Of a stretch of 64,000 nucleotides of DNA, positions 1-9,561 are shown in pieces. Where the stretch lies: contig NZ_LWEH01000144.1 of NCBI RefSeq assembly GCF_001635455.1, positions 1 to 64,000 of the forward strand. The letters run 5' to 3'. The position numbers and the translations under genes were made by a program. This DNA is from Vibrio sp. HI00D65. Lineage in GTDB: Bacteria > Pseudomonadota > Gammaproteobacteria > Enterobacterales > Vibrionaceae. Below the pieces are notes generated by a model. That model saw only the letters and a list, made by a program, of their open reading frames with translations. It had not been told where the DNA came from and did no database searches. How positions within the stretch are numbered: the stretch's first letter is position 1; each line of letters opens with the position of its first letter.

Positions 1-226
1 AATATATTAAGCACCGTTAATTCACGAGTAAAATTAAGAATTATATACGGATGAAATATCTTTAATTGAACTGAATAAAAGCTCTAAAGATTATGATATT
101 TAAGGTTTTTTATTTTGCGAGTGATATCACCAAAACCTGAAAATAGCTTAATTGGAGATACAAAGCCAATTAAATCCTACATATAAATTTCCATACTGAT
201 AAATAAACAAAAATATAACATCGTAA

Positions 227-1222
227 TTATTTCGAATGGTCTGAATAATAGCTCTCTACTCGTTCAATCAGACTCAGCTTGTCTACTTCTTTAAGCGAAT
301 TTATTCCGGCAGCGGCTTTCCTTCCGCCCCCAGTATCAAAACTCGAACAAATTTCATCTGCGCCAACTCTGTTTGATAAAGGCGCTCGTAAACTCACAGT
401 GTAAGACTGACCATCTGCATTTCTCGTTAACACCGCTTGTGCTCGAGCTGGGTCTTGATTCACTATTTCATTGCTAAACACACCACTGATTCGTCTTGCC
501 CAAGTCTCTGCAGGCAATTCGAACACGCGCGCGACTTCACTCTCATAGATCGGAGTAAGGTCTGATAATTGTTGTTTGTCAGTTTTGTAAGCGGCGCGAA
601 GTTGATAAAACACGGATTCTTTATCACCCAAGAGATCGAATGGGTTAGAATATTGATACAGCGCCCGGTAAAGCTCAGTCGGTGAAAAGTGCAGATCACT
701 CAGTGACGCGCCATAGCCGTTATAATTGACTAGGGTGCCTAGCTCTTCCAAAAATTTAGTTTGATATTGATCAAAACCATTTGTTAGCGCTAACCGAGCA
801 GCCACCGCTTTTAAATTATCACCAAACGCTGCTGCTATTGCCCACGCCACATATTCTCCCTTGAGTTTTTGGTTGATCAAAAGACTAGTGCAACATTCCG
901 GCGCTGTATTAATGAGAGTCTCAAGGTACTCAGACTTGGGGATGTCCCCTATAAGATGGTGATCGCAGTAAAAGACATTAATCTCATCAGCAAGCAGTGA
1001 TTGTAATGCGGGTAGATTTTTCTCCATCGACACGTCTAAAACAGTCACCGATGTAACATCACTTTGGGGATTCTGTTCCGCTAGCTGGGTAACAACCTGC
1101 GAGACCAGCTTGATATCGCGTTTCACCCCCGTAATTAAAGTGCTCTGTTTAGGCTCATGTAAGCGTAGTTGAAGCAATGCGATGATGCCATCTGCATCTC
1201 CGTTGAATACGTCGTAATGCAT
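227..1222 (-). CDS. DHH-family phosphoesterase-like protein
   Basis: The protein carries the DHH phosphoesterase pattern: an N-terminal NGDADG aspartate motif, a VLDVS strand, a CDHH motif that names the family, and a C-terminal GGGRKAAAG segment like the DHHA1 substrate-binding part. Relatives hydrolyse phosphodiesters such as short RNAs or cyclic dinucleotides, but the substrate here cannot be read from sequence. I chose the ATG at 1222 because AGAGGA lies seven bases before it. Two upstream in-frame starts (up to 1252) have no ribosome site and would add ten residues. It stands alone, convergent with nothing, about 240 bases from the chemoreceptor terminator. Confidence 0.8.
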   Translation of the reverse strand: MHYDVFNGDADGIIALLQLRLHEPKQSTLITGVKRDIKLVSQVVTQLAEQNPQSDVTSVTVLDVSMEKNLPALQSLLADEINVFYCDHHLIGDIPKSEYLETLINTAPECCTSLLINQKLKGEYVAWAIAAAFGDNLKAVAARLALTNGFDQYQTKFLEELGTLVNYNGYGASLSDLHFSPTELYRALYQYSNPFDLLGDKESVFYQLRAAYKTDKQQLSDLTPIYESEVARVFELPAETWARRISGVFSNEIVNQDPARAQAVLTRNADGQSYTVSLRAPLSNRVGADEICSSFDTGGGRKAAAGINSLKEVDKLSLIERVESYYSDHSK

Positions 1223-1401
1223 TTTGTTCCTCTTCATGTGAGATTCAGCCATTCACGATAAAGTAATGTGTCCAGATTGTGTCGTGAAGGTATAACTAAG
1301 CTTAATAGACGATGATTATTTTAACCCTATTTCATAGATACTTAAGTCCGATTTGGAATGCCTTATTCTTAATCCTCTACCTTCGTATTTGTCCATACCT
1401 T

Positions 1402-1436
1402 TCAAAAACAAAAAGGCGCAGATAGTCTGCGCCTTT
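1402..1436 (-). terminator. Intrinsic terminator of the chemoreceptor gene
   Basis: An 11-bp perfect stem (1412-1422 with 1426-1436) has a 3-base loop and is followed on the minus strand by a T-rich tail. It lies 25 bases past the stop of the methyl-accepting chemotaxis gene. Confidence 0.8.
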
Positions 1437-1460
1437 GGTTTAAGTTATTTTGGTACTTGA

Positions 1461-3221
1461 TTAGGACGTTTTGAACTGTGCGACTGCGTTATCCATCTCA
1501 TGAGCTTGTTCAGCCACTTTGTCTACTTCGACTAAACAGTGCTGTGCTGAGGCATTGTTATCGTGTGAGATGGCATTGAGTTCCGTGATGGAGTCACTCA
1601 CTTGTGCCATCACAGCACCCTGCTCTTCTATTGCAGACGCAATGCGTTCAGAGTTACCTTGAATGCTCTGCATGTCGCTTAAGATAAGCTGCAGGCTAGC
1701 ATCCAGCTCTTCCGAATCTTTGAGCGTTAACTGACCTTGCTGGTTACACTCACCAATTTCAGTCATCGATGCCTGCATCTGGCTTTGAATTGCACTTACC
1801 ACAGAGGTTATTTCTGTCGTCGACTGGTGTGTTCTGCTTGCTAGTGCGCGTACTTCATCTGCTACAACGGCAAAGCCACGCCCTTGCTCACCGGCACGTG
1901 CAGCTTCAATTGCAGCGTTCAATGCTAGTAGATTGGTTTGTTCAGCAATGCCTTGGATGATGTTGACTGCATCACCGATTTGATCTACATGATGGTTCAG
2001 TGAGCTGATTGAATCTTGGCTGCTTGATAGACGTTCAGACAACTGAGTAATGTTATTGATAGTATCGACCACTACTTCACGCCCCTTGTCTGCATTCACT
2101 TTCGCTTGTTGAACGCCTTCTGCAGCAACAGAGGTGCTTTCTGAAATTTCACCAATCGTTAATACCATCTCTTGAACAGATGTAGTCATGGTTGATGTGT
2201 GGTTAGCTTGAACTTCAAACTGTTTTATTACCGACTCAAGCTCGTCGTGCATGTTAGACGTACTTTGAGTCAGTTGTAGAGACTTAGATTGAGAGGCAGA
2301 AATCAAGCCTTCAAGCTGATCAAGCAACTGATTGAAGTATTGACCTAGCGTGCTTAACTCGTCTTTACCATCAAGGTGTGAACGAATCGACACATCGTTG
2401 GAATCGACAATATTGCGGATCACCGAAAGCAGTGATTCAATTTTGCCAATGATAGAGCGAACAATTAACCAGCTGAACAAAATGATCGATACAAGCAATG
2501 TAACGCAAAGGATGTTGTTAATCAGCGATAGTTTATTCATCTCCTTTTGAGTTTCTTGGTCAAGCACTGCAGAGAACTCTTTAAACTGCGTCTCTATCAC
2601 GTGAGAACCTGAACGCGCTTTGCCCATTAAGCCTTCATTATGCTTCAAACCAATGAGTTGCTTTTGTTCGACCACCAGCTTTGCTGTTTGAAGCAAAGCG
2701 CTAGTACTTGATGAAAGCATGCTCGGATCAAAGGTACCCTTTTCAATCAGGTCATTAAAAAGATAAAGCTCAACTTTTTGCTCTGGGCTTGCGTTAGCAC
2801 TCATGCTATCTAGTACTTCATGAAACTGCCCTAATAAACCTTTGTCCCTTGCCAGTCCATAGACTTCCGTCGCCTTGACCAGCTCTACAAAACTCGTGTG
2901 GTAAGTTTCAATGTCTTCACGTAAGTGTGTGCTGTTTACTAAACCTAAATCGTTCAGAACCACATTGAGTTGGGATTCGGAAGCCAAAAACTTGTTGTAG
3001 TTTATGTCGAACTTATCAAGGTACTTCATATCATTTCGCAACAAGAAGTCTTTCTCATTACGGCGGAGATTGAGCAGGCGCACCTCTAGTTCTTTAGTGA
3101 TTTGTTTCGCTTCGCTCATTTGAGCAGTCGTATCTGCGAATTGCGAGGTGGTAAATAGCAATGAACTCATGCCGAAAATGGAAAATATTCCCAATGAATA
3201 GAGTTTTTTCTTTATATTCAT
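1461..3221 (-). CDS. Methyl-accepting chemotaxis protein
   Basis: This is a transmembrane chemoreceptor that passes a periplasmic signal to CheA/CheW. Residues 9-29 form the first membrane helix and 231-256 the second, enclosing a helical periplasmic sensor of about 200 residues. A HAMP linker follows (about 255-307), then a cytoplasmic coiled coil whose hairpin tip (423-460) has the invariant [23 protein letters not shown] core. The sensor domain is rich in charged helix and resembles four-helix-bundle sensors; its ligand is unknown. There is no C-terminal NWETF-like pentapeptide, since the protein ends in FKTS. It is transcribed alone. Confidence 0.93.
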   Translation of the reverse strand: MNIKKKLYSLGIFSIFGMSSLLFTTSQFADTTAQMSEAKQITKELEVRLLNLRRNEKDFLLRNDMKYLDKFDINYNKFLASESQLNVVLNDLGLVNSTHLREDIETYHTSFVELVKATEVYGLARDKGLLGQFHEVLDSMSANASPEQKVELYLFNDLIEKGTFDPSMLSSSTSALLQTAKLVVEQKQLIGLKHNEGLMGKARSGSHVIETQFKEFSAVLDQETQKEMNKLSLINNILCVTLLVSIILFSWLIVRSIIGKIESLLSVIRNIVDSNDVSIRSHLDGKDELSTLGQYFNQLLDQLEGLISASQSKSLQLTQSTSNMHDELESVIKQFEVQANHTSTMTTSVQEMVLTIGEISESTSVAAEGVQQAKVNADKGREVVVDTINNITQLSERLSSSQDSISSLNHHVDQIGDAVNIIQGIAEQTNLLALNAAIEAARAGEQGRGFAVVADEVRALASRTHQSTTEITSVVSAIQSQMQASMTEIGECNQQGQLTLKDSEELDASLQLILSDMQSIQGNSERIASAIEEQGAVMAQVSDSITELNAISHDNNASAQHCLVEVDKVAEQAHEMDNAVAQFKTS

Positions 3222-3643
3222 AGATGTGACTCGTCTTTACTAAAGTTAGGTATCTAAGGCTGGGCAATTAACTACGTTATATAGCCCATGCTATTCCGTG
3301 ATTTTTATCGTATTTACCAATAATGCGTACATTACAAGGAGAATGGCTCCTCTAAATCTCACCATTTCGCATTCATATAATCTGCCAATGGGGGGAACCC
3401 ACTAAGGTTAGAATTATCAATAGCACAAATTGGGGCAATGCACATTAGCAAGATGATAGAATTGGGATACAAAGGTTGCTCATGTTTGATACAAACGTTA
3501 AAAACAACCCAGACACCTTTAAAATAAAGGGGTCTGTAGGTTTTCTAATCGGCCCTTTTGTTTAGATGAGTTCCAAGTGATAAGTGCTTCATTTAAATAA
3601 ATAAATCACTAATCAATGAGCGTCGTAACCGCTCACTAAATAA
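3222..3643. other. Gene-free stretch with one hairpin
   Basis: No open frame with a ribosome site is visible. The only structure I see is an imperfect stem-loop at 3510-3536 (5 bp plus 5 bp around one mismatch, 5-base loop) without a T tail. The left end should hold the chemoreceptor promoter. Confidence 0.5.
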
Positions 3644-3671
3644 CAAAAAGCCGACATCAACTGTCGGCTTT
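3644..3671 (-). terminator. Terminator of the dmeF-like/marR operon
   Basis: A 10-bp perfect stem (3647-3656 with 3662-3671), loop TCAAC, is followed on the minus strand by a short T run. It lies about 65 bases past the MarR-family stop codon. Confidence 0.75.
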
Positions 3672-3736
3672 GTAGATTCATCTCGTGACACACAAATTGT
3701 CCTACCCTTGGATAGGAGCTGATAACCTGCAACGTG

Positions 3737-4153
3737 TTAAAAAGCTTTCACCATTTTAGTTAAGCACTTCAATAGCACCGCTTTATCTTGTTCTTCTATG
3801 CCTTGGGTTAGCTCATTGACGAGATTTAGGTGAAGCTGGTTATGGTGAACATGGATCTTTTGCCCTTCATCAGTCAAAGCAACCACAATTGCTCGGCGAT
3901 CGGTTGGGTGTTGATGGCGTTCAATCAACTCTGCTTTAACTAACTTCTCAATTTGAACAGTAAGTGTGCCTGTTGTGATACCAAGCTTTTCGGCAAGCTC
4001 TTTCATTCGCAATGCGCCATGCATGCCCAACACTTCAATCGTATGGACCTGTGCGAGTGAGTAACCCGTTTCTTTAACAACGGATTGTTCCCACGAAGAC
4101 ATTTTGTCGTAGAACTCAGTCAATATTTGGTTAAGCTGTTCTATATTTTGCAT
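3737..4153 (-). CDS. MarR-family transcriptional regulator
   Basis: A small winged-helix dimeric repressor-like protein of about 138 residues. The MarR core is clear: a helical N-terminus, the recognition region MKELAEKLGITTGTLTVQIEKL, and the wing HPTDRRAIVVALTDEG with its conserved D-R-R. The frame could start at a TTG at 4174, but neither start has a good ribosome site; ATG 4153 gives the usual family length. It overlaps the end of the upstream metal-efflux gene by 23 bases, so it is translated from the same message. That pairing, together with twin palindromes upstream of the operon, suggests it autoregulates the efflux gene. The signal, probably a metal, is inferred. Confidence 0.88.
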   Translation of the reverse strand: MQNIEQLNQILTEFYDKMSSWEQSVVKETGYSLAQVHTIEVLGMHGALRMKELAEKLGITTGTLTVQIEKLVKAELIERHQHPTDRRAIVVALTDEGQKIHVHHNQLHLNLVNELTQGIEEQDKAVLLKCLTKMVKAF

Positions 4154-5105
4154 GGCCGTTTGAGTGCACTTCAAGAGTAAGATGATTTATCTTATCAAAC
4201 TTGGCGAGCATTTGTTTATATTCAGAAATAGATTTATCACTGATTGATTCAAGAGTAATCGCTGCTGAATAATGATGCCCACTCACCTTCCACATGTGAA
4301 AATCTGTCACTGCTGCATGAGGCGATAACATTTCGATCACCGAATCACGGTATTCCTGGTGAATATTTTCATCGAGTAAGATTGGGCTCGTCTGCTTCAT
4401 GAGATTCATAGTCCACTTGGCGATGACTAGCGCGCCGACCATCCCCATCACTGCATCTAACCAGTTCCAACCATAAAACTTACCAAACAGCAGCGCGACA
4501 ATCGCTAGTAACGACGTAAACGTATCCGCTAGAACATGCATATACGCTGCGCGCAAATTGTGATCATGATGTTGCCCAGTGTGACTATGATGATGCGTAT
4601 CTTCATGGCTATGGGAGTGACCATGCGAATGCCCGTGAGCGTGTCCATGATCATGGTCGTGATGATGATCTCCCAACAAAAACATGCTGACAACATTCAC
4701 TGTAAGACCAATACAAGCGACGATAATCGCTTCATTAAATTGAATGGCTTGGGGGTTAAACAAACGATGTACCGATTCCACCAGCATCAACAGAGCCACA
4801 ATACCCAAAGCAATAGCACTGGTGTAGCCCCCTAACACACTCACTTTACCTGTACCAAAAGAGAAACGAGCACTATCGGCATGTTTCCTTGCATAGCGAT
4901 ATGCAAACAAAGTAATGCCAAACGCTGCTGCGTGCGTCCCCATGTGCCAACCATCTGCAAGCAATGCCATCGAGCCATAAACAGTGCCTGCGATTATTTC
5001 GATAAACATCGTCGTTACAGTCAGTAGCAGAACATAAAAAGTGCGCTTTTCACCTTGGCTGTTATGTGAAGAGAAGTTGTGTTGGTGATAGGTTGTAAAG
5101 CTCAA
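4131..5105 (-). CDS. Cation diffusion facilitator, DmeF-like Co/Ni efflux
   Basis: A six-helix proton-coupled metal exporter of the inner membrane. Helix II carries DGWHMGTH, the H-x3-H form seen in DmeF-type Co(II)/Ni(II) exporters rather than the H-x3-D of zinc ZitB. Helix V has HVLAD. A long cytoplasmic His/Asp loop, about 35 residues with alternating H and D/G/S, lies between helices IV and V. The N-terminus has the short His motif (YHQHNF) typical of the subgroup. No ATG lies near the true start: AAGGA (5113-5117) sits seven bases before a TTG at 5105 (or ATT at 5108). The TTG at 5183 would put the start inside the operator. The metal is an inference. Confidence 0.85.
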   Translation of the reverse strand: MSFTTYHQHNFSSHNSQGEKRTFYVLLLTVTTMFIEIIAGTVYGSMALLADGWHMGTHAAAFGITLFAYRYARKHADSARFSFGTGKVSVLGGYTSAIALGIVALLMLVESVHRLFNPQAIQFNEAIIVACIGLTVNVVSMFLLGDHHHDHDHGHAHGHSHGHSHSHEDTHHHSHTGQHHDHNLRAAYMHVLADTFTSLLAIVALLFGKFYGWNWLDAVMGMVGALVIAKWTMNLMKQTSPILLDENIHQEYRDSVIEMLSPHAAVTDFHMWKVSGHHYSAAITLESISDKSISEYKQMLAKFDKINHLTLEVHSNGHAKYRTA

Positions 5106-5175
5106 AATGGTATCCTTAGTCTTATGCTCAAAGTTGATATAACTGATTATCCAAACTAATTTGACGAACAAGTAG

Positions 5176-5221
5176 TTTGACAATCAAATCAATATTGCTA
5201 AACTTAGTTTGATTATCAAAC
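5176..5221 (-). promoter_or_regulatory. Twin palindromic operators in the dmeF-like/marR promoter
   Basis: Two copies of TTTGANNNTCAAA occur at 5176-5188 and 5208-5220, with centres 32 bp apart, about three helical turns. The right copy extends to a perfect 7-bp inverted repeat (5207-5221). On the minus strand a TTGACA hexamer just upstream (5224-5229) with a 17-bp spacer places the right palindrome between -35 and -10, and the left one near or after the transcription start. This is where a repressor would act; the adjacent MarR protein is the natural candidate. Confidence 0.65.
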
Positions 5222-5326
5222 ATTGTCAATGTGGTATTTCCTGTGACGTATATTGCAGCGACAAAAAGCCCACATACAGTGGGCTCAGATTCGGTTATTG
5301 CTGGTTATGGGAGTTTTCTACAGACG

Positions 5327-6244
5327 CTAGTCAACGCTTTTTTGAAGTAATGTAATCTCATCATTCACCCAACCCAATAGTTGCTTTGTGGCTTTCGATA
5401 ACACCTGGTTCTGCCTGACAATGTAACCAAGACTGGTGCTAGAGAAGTTAAGTAGTGGCGTGACTTTCGATTTTAAGTGTGACTTGGTTAATATAGCGAA
5501 CTCGGGAATGATGGCAACGCCAAATCCCGCTTCAGCCCAGTCAATTTGTGCATCAACACTGCCAACCTCCATCACTCTGTAATTAGGAAGATTAAGGCTA
5601 GGAAGTCCTTCGTCGATAAAGTCTCGAGTTCTTGTATCGTGACCTAGTAGGATCAAGGTCAGTTCAGGCTCGGCTTCATCATTCTTATGACCATTATCCT
5701 TCCAATTATCAGTGCCTTGAGGCTCTAAACCATCTCCTAAAGCACACCATGATAGTTCTTGTAGCTCAGTAAAATATAGAGACTCATTGTGCTGCTCTTT
5801 CGCAATAACAAAACCAAGATCTGCCTTGGCATTCTTTACCAAACTGGATGCTTGAGATGAGGTGGTGTTAAGCAAGGTGAGATCGATGCCCGGGTACTGC
5901 GCTTTAAATTTCTGGAAAGGGCGAATCAATAAAAATCTTGAGATAATGTCACTAACCGCAATGGTTAGCGTACCGATTTTTAGGTCATTAATCGCATTAA
6001 GATCAGCCTGACATACCTGTAACTCTAGCAAGGTTTTTTTGCTCGTTTCTAATAGCCTTTCGCCCGCTTGAGTTAGCTGAAATGGGCTTCTTTCTATTAG
6101 TTTGATGCGTGTTAGCTGTTCAAGTTGCTTTAGATGCAAGCTCACATTTGGCTGTGTCATGTGCAGAGCACTGGCCGACTTACCGAAATGTTTGTGTTCA
6201 GCTAATGTCACAAACGTGTTCAACAAATTGATATCAAGCATCAT
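5327..6244 (-). CDS. LysR-family transcriptional regulator
   Basis: A 305-residue LysR-type regulator. The N-terminal winged HTH is clear (AEHKHFGKSASALHMTQPNV, then HLKQLEQL), followed by a periplasmic-binding-like effector domain starting near residue 90. Two ATGs open the frame in tandem. It is divergent from the purA2-like gene with about 200 bases between them, the usual arrangement for a LysR protein acting on its neighbour. The effector domain has an extra polar insertion around residues 175-190 (GTDNWKDNGHKNDEAEPE) not typical of the family. Target and ligand are unknown. Confidence 0.9.
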   Translation of the reverse strand: MMLDINLLNTFVTLAEHKHFGKSASALHMTQPNVSLHLKQLEQLTRIKLIERSPFQLTQAGERLLETSKKTLLELQVCQADLNAINDLKIGTLTIAVSDIISRFLLIRPFQKFKAQYPGIDLTLLNTTSSQASSLVKNAKADLGFVIAKEQHNESLYFTELQELSWCALGDGLEPQGTDNWKDNGHKNDEAEPELTLILLGHDTRTRDFIDEGLPSLNLPNYRVMEVGSVDAQIDWAEAGFGVAIIPEFAILTKSHLKSKVTPLLNFSSTSLGYIVRQNQVLSKATKQLLGWVNDEITLLQKSVD

Positions 6245-6448
6245 GTTCTCTCATGTGTTACTTCCATCTAGTAGTTATACCCCACTTCGTCATTCACTAC
6301 AGTGAGGGAAGAACGTGATAGGGAATCTCGCTTATGGTTAGGACTTTAGAGTTATATGGAATCCTTATCAAGATAATAAAGATAATTAATTTCTCTTATC
6401 TAAAATTCAGCACTAACATGATTTCTCAATCAGTCAGGAGATAAACTT

Positions 6449-7708
6449 ATGCCATCTATCGTTGTTGTGGGTGCAAACTGGGGTGATGAAGGCAAAGGCC
6501 GCATCGTCGACTTTTTAGCAGCAGAAGCATCTGCAAGCATTCGTTTCCAAGGCGGAAACAATGCAGGCCATACCGTAGTTAACGACTTCGGTACATTCAA
6601 ACTGCACCAACTTCCAAGTGGCATTTTTAACCCTGACTGTACGGCTGTACTTGGCCCTGGCATGGTGATTAGCCCAGCTGCATTAAGCGAAGAGATCGCA
6701 GAAGTTCAAGCAGCAAATGTTGACGTTAAACTTGCTATTTCTGATCGTGCAACACTGTGTCTACCTATACACGCTCTTGAAGATACGCTTGAAGAAGAAC
6801 GTTTAGGCGATGCTGCTTACGGCTCGACTCGACAAGGTATTGCGCCGGCATACGGCGATCGCGTGATGAAAAAAGGCATCCTTGTGGGTTGGCTTAATCA
6901 ACCAGAGGTTCTAGAGCAGCGCATTCAATTCATGCTTGATTGGAAAATGCCTCAACTAAAAGCCCTTTACCCTAGATGTGACTTTACTCAGACCGCTTCA
7001 GAAATGACTGAATGGCTACTTGAAGTGACGAAAGCTTGGCGCCCGTTCATTTGTAACGTGACTGAGCCTCTTAAGGCACTTCAAGTACAAGACGAAAACC
7101 TACTGTTTGAAGCTCAACTCGGTGCAGGTCGCGACTTGATTTACGGTGAATACCCTTGGACAACATCATCAAATGTGACTGCAGCTTACGCGGGTATTGG
7201 TAGTGGCTTACCTGCCCTTCGCCCTGAGCGCGTTATTGCAGTGGCTAAGGCATTCAGCTCATCAGTTGGTACAGGTACTCTGGTTACAGCAATGGAAGAA
7301 CAAGATAGCTTCCGTGAGAGCTCTAACGAATACGGTGCTACTACAGGTCGCCCACGTGATATGGGTTACTTTGATGCTGTAGCAACGCGCAACGGTGTTG
7401 AACTGCAAGCAGCGACAGAAATCGCTCTAACTAAGATTGATTGCCTGTCTGGCTTGGCTGAGTTGAAGATCTGTACTGCATACGCAGGTGAGCACAGCGA
7501 AAACCCAATTTGGCCACAAACGGCTGAGCTGAAACCAGTTTATGAAGACATGGCGGGTTGGGATGAAGACATCACAGGTTGTCGCACTTTTGAAAGCCTC
7601 CCTCAAGCTGCACAGGATTATGTTACTCGTATTGAAGAACTGATGGGCGTGCCAATTGTAATGGTATCGGTTGGTCCAGAACGCGACCAAATGATCATTC
7701 GAGCTTAG
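6449..7708 (+). CDS. purA2: Adenylosuccinate synthetase paralogue (PurA2 type)
   Basis: The product belongs to the enzyme family that joins IMP and aspartate with GTP to give adenylosuccinate, the first committed step to AMP. Conserved residues are visible: the P-loop WGDEGKG with catalytic Asp13, GHT with catalytic His41, SSN, GATTGRPR and a GTP-base TKID motif. At 419 residues it is slightly shorter than E. coli PurA. It is clearly divergent: QGGNNAGHT replaces QGGHNAGHT, and the FEGAQGT segment, which holds an IMP-contacting Gln in E. coli PurA, reads FEAQLGAG. Vibrios commonly carry a second purA like this beside the canonical one. Its specific role is not known to me. The AGGAG before the ATG is strong. 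Confidence 0.87.
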   Translation: MPSIVVVGANWGDEGKGRIVDFLAAEASASIRFQGGNNAGHTVVNDFGTFKLHQLPSGIFNPDCTAVLGPGMVISPAALSEEIAEVQAANVDVKLAISDRATLCLPIHALEDTLEEERLGDAAYGSTRQGIAPAYGDRVMKKGILVGWLNQPEVLEQRIQFMLDWKMPQLKALYPRCDFTQTASEMTEWLLEVTKAWRPFICNVTEPLKALQVQDENLLFEAQLGAGRDLIYGEYPWTTSSNVTAAYAGIGSGLPALRPERVIAVAKAFSSSVGTGTLVTAMEEQDSFRESSNEYGATTGRPRDMGYFDAVATRNGVELQAATEIALTKIDCLSGLAELKICTAYAGEHSENPIWPQTAELKPVYEDMAGWDEDITGCRTFESLPQAAQDYVTRIEELMGVPIVMVSVGPERDQMIIRA

Positions 7709-7723
7709 ACAAGTCAAATAAGC

Positions 7724-7749
7724 AAAAAGCCCTCACTAGTGGGCTTTTT
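7724..7749 (+). terminator. Terminator after purA2
   Basis: A GC-rich hairpin with arms AAAGCCC and GGGCTTT is followed by a T tract, 16 bases past the stop. The A-rich left side means it could also end the convergent GGDEF gene. Confidence 0.75.
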
Positions 7750-7783
7750 CGTACCTGTTACCGGCATATAAAAGCGGTATAAC

Positions 7784-8728
7784 CTACAACTTATTTTTCT
7801 TGTTACGATACATGTTTTCGTCTGACGACTTGATCAAATTTATGATGTTCAAACTTTGAAAATCAGAAGTTCCACACCCATAGGAAAACCCTAATGAAAC
7901 ATCATCATCGCCACGAAACCCTTCAATGAAATCATGAAAATCTGAACGAATTTTACGAACTAATTCACAAGCATATCCGGGCTCTTCTGAATGAATAACA
8001 ACAATGAACTCATCACCACCGACTCTCGCCGGTATCATGTTGTATTTGATGTTGTTTCTTATGCACGAAGCAAAGCCAGAAATATAGTCGTCGCCTTTAA
8101 AGTGCCCATAAGTATCATTGATGTACTTTAAATTATCCAAGTCAAAATACAGACAAACGATCTCTCCCTCATCAATGTTTGCTTTGTTGAACTCATGAAA
8201 GAACCCTCTTCGATTTAGCAACATCGTCATGATATCGAAGTGGCTGTTTTTATATAAAATCCGGCTCTCTTCTTTCAAGAGGATTTCAGAGCGTAGCAAG
8301 GTTGAAATGTTCTCAATCAGGTTCACTTGGCTTTCCGTATACTCGGTTGGATTCAAGTCAAACACAAACAGGATGGCAAACACTTCTCCATCTGTGCCGC
8401 TGATGGGGACGCCACAAAATGATTTATAGTCGTCAGGCTCCTTCTCGACAGTTGCCTCACCACAAGCACATCCACTCAAATAAACCGTGCGGTTCTCTTT
8501 GTATGCATACTCACAAAAACAACTGATCTTACTTTTGTGCTGCTCACATAGTTTGGTTGACGAACATAAAACGCTCTCAAAACCTAAACGAGTAAAATCG
8601 GAGATCGTGATGATCCCCGCATTCGATGCGTCCATAATGTCGCATATGTTGTCCAATATAGATATCCAAGTATCTACGTCGATATTTTGTTCCATCCCTT
8701 CAGAAGAGACTCTGTCAAATAGCATCAA
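7784..8728 (-). CDS. GAF-GGDEF diguanylate cyclase with Cys-rich sensor
   Basis: The C-terminal half is a diguanylate cyclase with an intact GGDEF (237-241), the upstream YFDLDNLKYINDTYGH metal/substrate segment, and LGFSYG near the end, so it should make c-di-GMP. The inhibitory RxxD I-site is absent. The N-terminal part looks like a GAF sensor and holds eight cysteines (29, 55, 61, 70, 72, 87, 89, 105), including CFC and CAC pairs. This suggests a bound metal, Fe-S cluster or redox switch; that part is inference. Start choice is uncertain: TTG-ATG at 8728/8725, or ATG at 8695, none with a strong ribosome site. It is soluble and lies beside the tad operon. Confidence 0.88.
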   Translation of the reverse strand: MMLFDRVSSEGMEQNIDVDTWISILDNICDIMDASNAGIITISDFTRLGFESVLCSSTKLCEQHKSKISCFCEYAYKENRTVYLSGCACGEATVEKEPDDYKSFCGVPISGTDGEVFAILFVFDLNPTEYTESQVNLIENISTLLRSEILLKEESRILYKNSHFDIMTMLLNRRGFFHEFNKANIDEGEIVCLYFDLDNLKYINDTYGHFKGDDYISGFASCIRNNIKYNMIPARVGGDEFIVVIHSEEPGYACELVRKIRSDFHDFIEGFRGDDDVSLGFSYGCGTSDFQSLNIINLIKSSDENMYRNKKNKL

Positions 8729-8834
8729 TTATTCTTTAGTATCAGATAGTTAATTTTAATTGAATATTCATTAGCATCCGTTATAACAAAAATTCTAAGC
8801 AAGATAATATTGAGTGGGGTTCCGACAGATTGAT

Positions 8835-8857
8835 GGCTAAGACTTTTTCTTAGCCAC
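8835..8857. other. Stem-loop between the tad operon and the GGDEF gene
   Basis: A perfect 9-bp stem (8835-8843 with 8849-8857) has a 5-base T-rich loop. It lies 66 bases past the last tad gene. No T tail follows on the minus strand, so it may protect a 3' end rather than terminate. Confidence 0.5.
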
Positions 8858-8923
8858 ATCAAAAGCCACTGACTCCATTAACTATTTATATTGATTGAAC
8901 GCTAAGATATGCTCTTAGTTCAC

Positions 8924-9553
8924 TCATTCCGTGGCATCATACATCGACGTCCAGATCTCGGCTCGTCTGTTCTTTGCTCGACCTTCACTCGTTTCATTAG
9001 AAGCGATAGGCTTACTTTCACCAAAAGAACGAATAACCAAGCGATTCTTCTCTACACCATCAGCAACCAAAGCATTCGAAGTAGTGAGTGCTCTTTGTAA
9101 CCCCAAAGCTTGGTTGTAGCCTTTATCACCAGTGCTATCTGTGTGCCCATCAACAGTGACCGAGTTGCCACTCGCCTGCAATTCGCTAGCTAATTGAGTT
9201 AAGGCTTTGCTAGCCATTGGTGTTAAGTTGTGTTGATCGAACCCAAAGTGAAGACGAGCCAATAGCCCGTGACGGTCTTGGTTACTAATCCAAGTCTTAC
9301 ATCCTGATTGATTCATACCTATGTTGGACTGACTGGCTAAGGCTTGCTTCAATTCAGTACTATCAGATCGCTGCTCGATCTGTAAAACGCCCTGTCTGTG
9401 CTGGGCAATACCCACCACATCATCAACCCTAACGCTATATTGATATTCACTGAATGCCGTGTCGCAATAAACACTGACACCTTGTTCCGCATTAGCGATA
9501 ACGCTAAATTGCAATGTCGATAGAACAATGGAACCTATCATTAACTTTTTCAT
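8924..9553 (-). CDS. OmpA-family protein closing the tad operon
   Basis: A 209-residue exported protein. Residues 1-22 are a signal peptide ending at ANA. The C-terminal OmpA/MotB peptidoglycan-binding domain runs from LHFGFDQHNLTP to the end, with the signature DGHTDSTGDKGYNQALGLQRA and RSFGESKP. The N-terminal 80 residues match no family I recognise and hold one Cys pair. AGAGGA precedes the ATG, eight bases after the tadG stop, so it is the last gene of the operon. Such proteins often end tad loci and probably anchor the apparatus to the cell wall; that role is inferred. Confidence 0.87.
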   Translation of the reverse strand: MKKLMIGSIVLSTLQFSVIANAEQGVSVYCDTAFSEYQYSVRVDDVVGIAQHRQGVLQIEQRSDSTELKQALASQSNIGMNQSGCKTWISNQDRHGLLARLHFGFDQHNLTPMASKALTQLASELQASGNSVTVDGHTDSTGDKGYNQALGLQRALTTSNALVADGVEKNRLVIRSFGESKPIASNETSEGRAKNRRAEIWTSMYDATE

Positions 9554-9561
9554 AATTTCCT

